Positions 12,304 through 18,214 of a stretch of DNA of 18,214 nucleotides are shown here, one piece after another. Within the stretch, counting starts at the first letter, position 1; each line of letters begins with the position of its first letter. A model generated the notes under the pieces. That model was given only the letters and a program-made list of their open reading frames with translations. It searched no databases and was not told the DNA's origin. The stretch lies in NCBI GenBank assembly GCA_946803715.1, contig CAMPET010000059.1, forward strand, positions 210,354 to 228,567, read 5' to 3'. Position numbers and translations under genes: made by a program. The DNA is from Beroe ovata. Lineage: Eukaryota > Ctenophora > Nuda > Beroida > Beroidae.

Positions 12304-12636
12304 GAAATACGGAATTGATAACTACACAAACGTAAGGACTTGTTAATTGATACAAACTTCTTAAGACGTGTTACAACTGACGATTCTGTTCAGTTATTAT
12401 ATGCAACAAGTTTGATCGAGAATATACGTTTGATCGAGAATATACTGTGAAGATTAAAAATCACGGCGCCTAAAATTAAAACTGGAGAAATATGAAATTG
12501 TGAACTACACAATTGTTAGGACTTGATGTTGATACAAGCTTCTGAAGATGTGTTAACAGCTGACGATTCTGTTCAGATATTATATGTAACACGTCTGATC
12601 GTGAATTTACGTAATTGGTCACGGCGCATCAATTTG
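12304..12636. repeat. Diverged ~180-bp direct repeat in the H2A-H4 spacer
   Basis: Copy 1 (~12304-12478) and copy 2 (~12487-12636) share an ordered series of blocks: GAAAT..GAA(A)TT, AACTACACAA, AGGACTTG, TTGATACAA, TGACGATTCTGTTCAG, ATTATATG, TGATCG and TCACGGCGC. Copy 1 also has an inner tandem duplication of GTTTGATCGAGAATATAC (about 12410-12446). No coding sequence is seen. Confidence 0.75.
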
Positions 12637-13007
12637 ATAGTAATTTCTACATTAATGCAAATAGTGTACAATATCAAATATTAAACCGTTATCGGTCACA
12701 CCCCACAGTAGAATTTATTTCCTGGTATTTGATTTCACTACGATGTCTCTTGTCTCAGAGCGGTTCCTAATTACAGTCATTACTGTATCACGTGACCTAA
12801 ATATGAATCCATAATTGATCACATGAGCTCATCATCGATTTCTATTTTCAAAATAGACACATGTGAGAATGTAACGGCCTCGATAGCCCACGTTACATAT
12901 ATTAATTTGCAATATAAAAACTATTTGCAATTTAAAGACTACTACTGATAAGATTTCATCCACTGTCCACACACAAACATCGATCAATCATCTTTTTTGA
13001 TTTTTGG
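12637..13007. other. Rest of H2A-H4 convergent spacer
   Basis: AT-rich sequence with no gene or clear signal that I can support. It ends at the H4 stem-loop. Confidence 0.5.
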
Positions 13008-13023
13008 GGCTTTAAGAAAAGCC
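13008..13023 (-). terminator. H4 histone 3' stem-loop
   Basis: Read on the minus strand, GGCTTT-TCTT-AAAGCC is identical to the H2B stem-loop. It starts 29 bases past the H4 stop. Confidence 0.93.
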
Positions 13024-13052
13024 GTTTTTTGACCGAAGTCAAGGTGATGAAT

Positions 13053-13400
<348 letters not shown>

Positions 13401-13443
13401 TTAACTGAATTGAACTGAGATTGACAATTCATCTCTGCGCAGA

Positions 13444-13452
13444 TATATATAA
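13444..13452 (-). promoter_or_regulatory. H4 TATA box
   Basis: TATATATAA on the plus strand reads as a TATA box for H4, about 80 bases from its ATG, the same spacing as H3, H2B and H1. Confidence 0.7.
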
Positions 13453-14511
13453 CATTGTCGTTTCAAATAAAATAACTTTGCGCCGGAACAACGCACTCAC
13501 ATTTCTGCATTCTACTGTCATGGTGCAAGGTCATTGTGTTTAGATTCTTTTTCTGCAAATTTCGTAAAACTGTGTTACAGATGCAATGTATAAGAATCAT
13601 GAGACCGTCTCTAAGTTATTCTGGCATGGATATTGCAGATTTGAGCCCGTATCTGCCTTCAAATGACTTCATTCGCATGTCCATGGCTGCCAATCCAAGC
13701 TCAATAATCGTCTCCTTAGTTATGATGGCATGTGCACTTGGCTTTTGTTAGCTATAAAAGACTTTTAGAAATCACTAACAGTGCTGCGTGTTCTAAGTGA
13801 TCATATGAGCAATACGAATTTGCAACACAGGAGCTTGAAGTAAATTGAGTACTTCTGGAGGCAATAAGCAAATACACGATTTGAGAGATAAAGTTGGGGA
13901 GTTGAGTAAAGAAATTGGCGCAAAAATCTACTGCAGACATCCTTGCCACTGAAAAATCTGCTAAATAATTAGGATAGAGATAGTTTCTTGCAGCTGGTGA
14001 TTCTTTGATGCAAAGACTGCTATTTTTGCATGGAATTTTTGCAGCCGACATGGGAGAGTGAGTTTTTTGGTAAAAGTTTTCTCTGCTCAGAATCATGCGA
14101 GTTTTAGGCATTTTTGTTCAACTTATCATGTTCATTCATTCATCGCTAGCACCCACGATGTACTGAGTTCCAAAAACATATATTAACGGTACTTTGATAG
14201 TATGTTAGACAGTCATAACATGACATTTATGGTCATTTCACAGAAGAAATAAGTTGTGAGAAACATATTTGCTTATGAAATGGCACCAGGGTGAGAGATG
14301 CAGGTCTATCTATGTGTTATGGACTTTCTGAGATGTAGTAGAGTCATCAATAAAGATATCTGCAAGTGCATTTGCTGCTGAACTGTAATAAAAGGGGAAA
14401 AATGTCAGAAAATAGGCAGACGACCCAACCCAAATGAGTGGTACGATGAATGCGCACAGTCGATTCTACGAGAGACACGTCGATCCGGCAAATAGGGTAA
14501 TGAGTAATGTT
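13453..14511. other. Long H4-H1 spacer, no gene supported
   Basis: About 1 kb with no convincing gene. Short open frames exist on both strands (for example 13536-13751 plus and 13752-14111 minus) but they lack recognisable motifs or start context, and their composition is not clearly coding. The minus strand near 13620-13720 can be read as a short peptide that might be a decayed transposon fragment, but I cannot identify it. Confidence 0.45.
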
Positions 14512-14517
14512 TATATA
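14512..14517 (+). promoter_or_regulatory. H1 TATA box
   Basis: TATATA in the context GTTTATATACATG, 79 bases upstream of the H1 ATG. Confidence 0.7.
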
Positions 14518-14590
14518 CATGAAGCGAATCTAACTTGGTTAATTTCCAATACATCGCATTTCGCTATCGAGCTACAAAATTTCGTTGAAC

Positions 14591-14752
14591 ATGTCTGTGA
14601 AAACTGCCAAGAAGACACCTGCGGAGCACCCCAAGTACTCAGAGATGATTGGTGCTGCTATTGCTGCACTCAAGGAGAGAAGCGGAAGTTCTCGTCAGGC
14701 CATTCTGAAATACATCCAGGCCAACTACAAGGTCGGCGAGAGTGCTGGTACG
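14591..14752 (+). CDS. H1: Linker histone H1, truncated at the n
   Basis: Linker histone that binds nucleosomal entry/exit DNA. The first 54 codons are present: a short tail ([20 protein letters not shown]) and the first part of the winged-helix globular domain ([21 protein letters not shown] then [11 protein letters not shown]). The rest of the globular domain and the Lys/Ala-rich tail are missing, because the frame runs into the 'n' at 14753 and then into retrotransposon sequence. The presence of a TATA box and intact frame suggests a working gene whose remainder is on another contig, not a decayed one. Confidence 0.9.
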
Positions 14753-14753
14753 N
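14753..14753. other. Probable contig joint (single n)
   Basis: The H1 globular domain stops and an unrelated retrotransposon starts in mid-gene at this single undetermined base. No element terminus is visible at the junction, as would be expected for a real insertion. As at 1246, an assembly joint is the simpler reading. Confidence 0.75.
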
Positions 14754-17735
14754 GAGAATAAAATTCGGAAGCTGGAGAATGAAAGTCCCAAGGATGAGAG
14801 TATCATATCCTATAGAGGAATGTGCTCTGCTAGGGACAAGGACATATCCATAGGGGAATGTCCTGAGACCCTAGTTCCAATCCGAGAGTCGGATGGCCTA
14901 GGCGTGTGTACAGAACCACAGCCCTTTCAAGAGGTGGCCCGACACGGGCCAATTCATAAGGGAATGGAGAGAGCTGACATCAAACCAGCAAATCCTGAGA
15001 TGGGCCTCAGGAATAGAGTTAGAGTTCCAAACCTTGCCACCGACACCACCTCAAAAGGTGGTGTATGCTGTGGACCAACCACAGCAGGAAGTTCTGAACA
15101 AAATGATTACAGAACTGATTTCCAAGGAGATAGTAGTAGAGTGTTTGGAACCCAAATTCATGGCGGGCTTGTTCTTAAGGCCAAAACCAGGGGGATGTCA
15201 CAGATTAATCATAGACCTCTCCCCCTTGAATCAATACCTGAAGAAGGAGCATTTCAAAATGGAAAATCTTCAAGATGCTCTGAACCTAATGGAGAAGAAC
15301 GACTGGATGTGCAAAGTCGATCTCAAGAATGCGTATTATTCAATACCAATCTTGAAGGAACACCAACCATATCTAGCATTTGTCTGGCAGGGAAGAACTT
15401 GGATGTTCACGAGGCTATGCTTTGGCCTCTCCCCTGCCCCAAGAATCTTCACGAAGATCTTGAAACCAGTACTCAAGTGGCTGAGAGCCCAAGGAGCAAA
15501 ACTGGTAGCATATATAGACGATTTCTGGGTTGCACACGCCTGCAAGAGGAAGTGCAGGGAACTGACGCTGAGATTGGTGCAGTTTTTAAGCAACCTGGGC
15601 TTCACGGTAAGTGGAGAGAAGAGCATCATGGAGCCAGTACAATCTTTAGTCTTCCTGGGGATGAAGTTATCCTCCCGGGACATGACTGTAGCGCTCCCAG
15701 AGGAGAAGAAGGAAAAGCTACTGAATCTGCTGAGGGCTATATTGAGGGAGAAGAACACAACTCCACTCAACATGGCAAAGTTAATCGGCTCCTTGGAGGC
15801 AATAAAACCAGCCTTCAGGATGTGTCCTCTGTACTATCGCACCATACAGAGGTGGCATGTAAACCTCTTACAGAGGGGAGTAGGGAGCCAGTCGACAGCT
15901 ATCTTTCGCCTACACGAGGAACAGCTCATGGAGCTGGAGTTTTGGGAGGAACTGATTCCCAAACTCAAAGCACAGCCCATTACACAGTATCGAGGAACGG
16001 CGATCCAACTGCACACAGATGCGTCAGACTATGGTTGGGGAGCAACTCTAGGGAACAGAGTCTCCCATGGGAAGTGGGATCAGCAAGAAGTCAAACTTCA
16101 CATCAACGTGAAGGAATTGATGGCCGTTCTGAAAGGACTAACCTCGTTGGGCCACTCCCTATCAAACCAATCACTGGTGATAGGAGCAGACAACATGTCG
16201 TGTCTGGCATACATCCGCAAGATGGGCGGAGTAAGGAGTGTACAAATGTCAAATCTGGCGAGAGAAATCTGGGAGTGGGCACAGAACAGGGGACTCAACC
16301 TGGTCACCCACTATATTCCGGGGTTACTCAACACGAGACCGGACTACCTGTCCCGAGTGGGTCAGGACGAGAACAAGGAGTGGATGCTGAACCGCAGGGA
16401 GTTCCTCATAATTCAGAGAGAAATGGGTCCCCTGTTGAGAGACCTGTTTGCCAGTCACAGGACCCATCAACTGCCTCAGTACATAACGTGGGAGGAAGAC
16501 CATGTGATGAGGAATGCATTCCATCATCAGTGGCTGGACATGGATTATGCGTTTCCCCCATTTGCAGTGATAGGCAGAGTCCTCAGCAAGGTGAGGAGAG
16601 ACAGGTGCAGGATAGTGCTGGTCGCACCCAAGTGGGAAGCACAGCCGTGGTACACAATGCTGTTAGCACTGTCAGTGGGCCAACCCATGCCACTGAGGTA
16701 TCACAGTCAACTGCTGCTGGACCCAGCAGGAAACAGTCACCCAATGGGAAAGGCATTACACCTGACTTCCTGGCTCATAGACGGGAACAGTTGAGGGGTG
16801 TTCCTAGGGAAGTACAGGACTACATCCTAAATAATGAGCTTAAGGGAAGCACAGTGAACACATATGAAGCGAAATGGAGATCATGGGCCTCATTTTGCGT
16901 TGGGAAAGGATTAGATCCGATGGTCCCTAACATCCCTGTGATAGCAACATACTTGCATCAGAGGTTACAGATTCAGGGTGTGAAATATAAAACAATGGAG
17001 AGTGATGCAGCAGCCATCTCCAAGTATCTCCCCTTAGTGGAAGGATATTCGGTTTTCAATCACCCTGTCATCAAGCGACTTCGACAGGCCAGTTACCATG
17101 TAGCTCCACCAGTACCCAAGTACACAGAGTTCTGGGACGCAGAACTAGTCCTTACGGCCTGGGATGTGCCTAATAAGGATCTGTCGCTTTTAGAATTAAG
17201 TAGGAAAACATACACTCTCTGCAAACTTATGTCAATGGGTAGAGATGCTGACGTCACAAATTTCCAGATTCCAGATAGAGATCCATCGTCATTCGACAGA
17301 GACACGACACAATTTATCGTGCTGAGAAGAGGTGTGTTAACTAAGTCACAAAGAAAGGGGCCCAAAGGTCTTGTCAAGCTAGAGGCATTTAAGTCTGACA
17401 AAGCGGACGTTTGCCCAGTGAGAACTCTTATTGACTATTTGGTTAAAACTCAGCCACTTAGGCATGAAGATGCGACCGAAATCTTTGTGACGTCGTTGAA
17501 ACCACACAAACCCATTGCTAAAGCAACGGGGAGTAAGTGGCTTATTGATTCGTTGAATAGAGCCGGAATTGACACCACCAGATACAGTGGTCACTCATTT
17601 AGAGGGGCCGCAGCAAATAACAAGAGGAATGCTGGAGCCTCGGTCTCACGAATCCTTAAAGAAGGAATGTGGAAATCCGAGGGAGTTCTGAGGAGATATT
17701 ACCTCAGAGACGATCATAACTTACAGGCAGATTAG
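14754..17735 (+). CDS. Tyrosine recombinase frame of the DIRS element (with long open 5' extension)
   Basis: The recombinase domain occupies about 16740-17720. An N-terminal core-binding helical part (REVQDYILNNELKGSTVNTY, KWRSWASF) is followed by the catalytic domain. Catalytic residues visible: Arg in SMGRDADV (17241-17243), HSFR (His 17592-17594, Arg 17601-17603), Trp in GMWKS, and Tyr in RRYYLRDD (second Tyr 17700-17702). It would insert a circular cDNA by site-specific recombination without making a target-site duplication. The same frame stays open upstream to the 'n', about 660 further codons that underlie RT/RNase H in another phase. That part is Ser/Gly/Gln/His-rich and hydrophilic with no recognisable fold. 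Its first ~30 codons (NKIRKLENES...) look like a coiled coil and may be the end of a Gag-like protein. Confidence 0.82.
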   Translation, partial: ENKIRKLENESPKDESIISYRGMCSARDKDISIGECPETLVPIRESDGLGVCTEPQPFQEVARHGPIHKGMERADIKPANPEMGLRNRVRVPNLATDTTSKGGVCCGPTTAGSSEQNDYRTDFQGDSSRVFGTQIHGGLVLKAKTRGMSQINHRPLPLESIPEEGAFQNGKSSRCSEPNGEERLDVQSRSQECVLFNTNLEGTPTISSICLAGKNLDVHEAMLWPLPCPKNLHEDLETSTQVAESPRSKTGSIYRRFLGCTRLQEEVQGTDAEIGAVFKQPGLHGKWREEHHGASTIFSLPGDEVILPGHDCSAPRGEEGKATESAEGYIEGEEHNSTQHGKVNRLLGGNKTSLQDVSSVLSHHTEVACKPLTEGSREPVDSYLSPTRGTAHGAGVLGGTDSQTQSTAHYTVSRNGDPTAHRCVRLWLGSNSREQSLPWEVGSARSQTSHQREGIDGRSERTNLVGPLPIKPITGDRSRQHVVSGIHPQDGRSKECTNVKSGERNLGVGTEQGTQPGHPLYSGVTQHETGLPVPSGSGREQGVDAEPQGVPHNSERNGSPVERPVCQSQDPSTASVHNVGGRPCDEECIPSSVAGHGLCVSPICSDRQSPQQGEERQVQDSAGRTQVGSTAVVHNAVSTVSGPTHATEVSQSTAAGPSRKQSPNGKGITPDFLAHRREQLRGVPREVQDYILNNELKGSTVNTYEAKWRSWASFCVGKGLDPMVPNIPVIATYLHQRLQIQGVKYKTMESDAAAISKYLPLVEGYSVFNHPVIKRLRQASYHVAPPVPKYTEFWDAELVLTAWDVPNKDLSLLELSRKTYTLCKLMSMGRDADVTNFQIPDRDPSSFDRDTTQFIVLRRGVLTKSQRKGPKGLVKLEAFKSDKADVCPVRTLIDYLVKTQPLRHEDATEIFVTSLKPHKPIAKATGSKWLIDSLNRAGIDTTRYSGHSFRGAAANNKRNAGASVSRILKEGMWKSEGVLRRYYLRDDHNLQAD
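14902..16794 (+). CDS. DIRS reverse transcriptase / RNase H / methyltransferase-like polyprotein
   Basis: The open frame runs from 14902 (a stop at 14899 precedes it) to the TGA at 16792-16794. No good ATG starts it, so expression by splicing or frameshift from an upstream Gag frame is likely; 15034 is only a TTG. RT motifs in order: FLRPKPGG, LIIDLSPLN, KVDLKNAYYSIPI, FTRLCFGLSPAPRIFTK, and the catalytic YIDD at 15511-15522. RNase H acidic residues: Asp 16018-16020 (HTDAS), Glu 16114-16116 (VKELMAV), Asp 16189-16191 (GADNMS) and Asp 16342-16344 (RPDYLSR). A ~115-residue C-terminal part with DLFAS (16441) and YAFPPF (~16546) resembles the Dam-like methyltransferase region described in DIRS elements, though the usual NPPY-type motif is degenerate (inference). 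Catalytic RT and RNase H residues are intact. Confidence 0.9.
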   Translation, partial: ACVQNHSPFKRWPDTGQFIREWRELTSNQQILRWASGIELEFQTLPPTPPQKVVYAVDQPQQEVLNKMITELISKEIVVECLEPKFMAGLFLRPKPGGCHRLIIDLSPLNQYLKKEHFKMENLQDALNLMEKNDWMCKVDLKNAYYSIPILKEHQPYLAFVWQGRTWMFTRLCFGLSPAPRIFTKILKPVLKWLRAQGAKLVAYIDDFWVAHACKRKCRELTLRLVQFLSNLGFTVSGEKSIMEPVQSLVFLGMKLSSRDMTVALPEEKKEKLLNLLRAILREKNTTPLNMAKLIGSLEAIKPAFRMCPLYYRTIQRWHVNLLQRGVGSQSTAIFRLHEEQLMELEFWEELIPKLKAQPITQYRGTAIQLHTDASDYGWGATLGNRVSHGKWDQQEVKLHINVKELMAVLKGLTSLGHSLSNQSLVIGADNMSCLAYIRKMGGVRSVQMSNLAREIWEWAQNRGLNLVTHYIPGLLNTRPDYLSRVGQDENKEWMLNRREFLIIQREMGPLLRDLFASHRTHQLPQYITWEEDHVMRNAFHHQWLDMDYAFPPFAVIGRVLSKVRRDRCRIVLVAPKWEAQPWYTMLLALSVGQPMPLRYHSQLLLDPAGNSHPMGKALHLTSWLIDGNS

Positions 17736-17740
17736 TATTC

Positions 17741-17870
17741 GGCATTGTTCGCTCCGTTTCCTCCTTCAAAGTGGCACTTGTGAGTGAGCGAGATGAAAGG
17801 TAACTTCCTGAAGCGGCCGAAGGCCGCGTAAGGAGGAAGTGTCCTTTCATGAGGGAGCGAACAAGTGCCT
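17741..17870. repeat. Long imperfect hairpin after the recombinase gene
   Basis: A perfect central hairpin GCGGCC-GAA-GGCCGC (17813-17827) is flanked by pairing arms. ATGAAAGGTAACTTCCT on the left faces AGGAAGTGTCCTTTCAT on the right, and GGCACTTGTGAGTGAGCGAG (17773-17792) faces GAGGGAGCGAACAAGTGCC (ending 17869). A further left segment, GGCATTGTTCGCTCC (17741-17755) with TCCTCCTT, also complements the right arm. Inverted and split repeats at the ends are characteristic of DIRS elements and are thought to template circle formation. Confidence 0.75.
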
Positions 17871-17875
17871 AATGA

Positions 17876-18151
17876 TCCCACCCTCGCCACCCTATTTATC
17901 GTGATATAAATAGTAAGGCACTACGTAATGGGACATTTCGGTTCCACACAGATGTAGACGAGCTATCTGCTCATACATCTACTTATATGACGTGTCAATT
18001 GTGTTTCAGGTACACTCGATATTCCCAATATAAGAGTAGCTACAAGTACACACCATATCCTCAATTGGGATATGACAGGAACAGCTACGACAGGAACCGA
18101 TACCCAAACAGAAGAGGACAGAGAGGTAGCCGCAAGAACTACAATTACTAA
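17876..18151 (+). CDS. Short Tyr/Arg/Asn-rich open frame, unidentified
   Basis: The frame is open from 17876 to the TAA at 18149-18151 (91 codons), with its first ATG at 17987 (54 codons). The C-terminal part is low-complexity: RYTRYSQYKSSYKYTPY, then repeated YDRN, PNRRGQRG and a KNYNY end. A CQLC pair precedes it. GTGTTTCAG ending at 18009 could be a splice acceptor, making this the last exon of a larger gene. It could be the tail of an RNA-binding or Gag-like protein from the element or its neighbour, or chance. Confidence 0.35.
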   Translation, partial: SHPRHPIYRDINSKALRNGTFRFHTDVDELSAHTSTYMTCQLCFRYTRYSQYKSSYKYTPYPQLGYDRNSYDRNRYPNRRGQRGSRKNYNY

Positions 18152-18214
18152 CTGTACGGTTTTGATAAGGAAGGGGTTATTTTATTGTAATGAAAACGTC
18201 TGCACACAGGTGTG
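18152..18214. other. Window end, no feature seen
   Basis: A short AT-rich stretch with TTATTTTATTGTAATG and nothing identifiable. The right terminus of the retrotransposon could not be located here. Confidence 0.4.

Larger units (their letters stand above)
14754..18214 (+). mobile_element. DIRS-group tyrosine-recombinase retrotransposon, 5' truncated
   Basis: A retrotransposon encoding reverse transcriptase, RNase H and a tyrosine recombinase in place of a DDE integrase, which is the defining combination of the DIRS order (DIRS1/PAT/Ngaro). Frames: RT-RNase H-methyltransferase-like 14902-16794 and recombinase to 17735. A long imperfect hairpin follows (17741-17870). The 5' terminus and most of any Gag frame are missing at the 'n', and the 3' end is not defined within the window. 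The frames carry no stop or frameshift, so the copy looks young. Subgroup is uncertain: a methyltransferase-like region favours DIRS1/PAT over Ngaro. Confidence 0.88.

Noticed and set aside
13536-13751. 71-codon open frame on the plus strand in the H4-H1 spacer
   Set aside because: No recognisable domain. It starts in sequence just upstream of the H4 promoter and has no supporting signals.
13752-14111. 119-codon open frame on the minus strand in the H4-H1 spacer
   Set aside because: No motif, no conserved pattern and no promoter or RNA signal was recognised. It is consistent with chance openness.

Overview
The window is nuclear DNA of a metazoan. It has GT-AG introns, a linker histone H1, and replication-dependent histone genes that end in 3' stem-loops. 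The histone proteins, short introns and DIRS-type retrotransposon suit an early-branching or other invertebrate animal, but I cannot name the species. Two lone 'n' bases (1246 and 14753) sit exactly where a copy or a gene stops abruptly, so the window is probably three contigs joined end to end: 1-1245, 1247-14752 and 14754-18214. Order across those two points should not be trusted.

Region 1 (1-9410) holds two tandem, same-strand genes for YME1L/FtsH-type AAA+ zinc metalloproteases, enzymes of mitochondrial inner-membrane quality control. I rebuilt both by joining exons in frame. Gene A (2237-4853) gives 497 residues with its N-terminal exons not found. Gene B (5257-9410) has 13 exons and gives about 780 residues, close to the known lengths of yeast Yme1 and human YME1L1. 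Both keep Walker A, Walker B, the HEAGH zinc site and the distal Asp ligand. A near-identical copy of the 5' part of gene A (1-1245) precedes it, cut at the first 'n'. It is either a second haplotype or a very recent duplication.

Region 2 (9411-14752) is a five-gene histone cluster: H3 (+), H2B (-), H2A (+), H4 (-) and H1 (+). H3/H2B and H2A/H4 converge, while H2B/H2A and H4/H1 diverge. Four genes are complete with a histone stem-loop 3' of the stop. H1 is cut inside its globular domain at the second 'n'. The spacers carry TATA and CCAAT boxes and several diverged direct repeats, but no other convincing gene.

Region 3 (14754-18214) is the 3' part of a DIRS-group (tyrosine-recombinase) retrotransposon. 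It has one frame with reverse transcriptase, RNase H and a C-terminal methyltransferase-like domain, and another with tyrosine recombinase. The recombinase frame stays open upstream beneath the whole RT/RNase H region, giving about 1.9 kb of double-open sequence. A long imperfect hairpin follows the recombinase stop, then a short Tyr/Arg/Asn-rich open frame near the window end.
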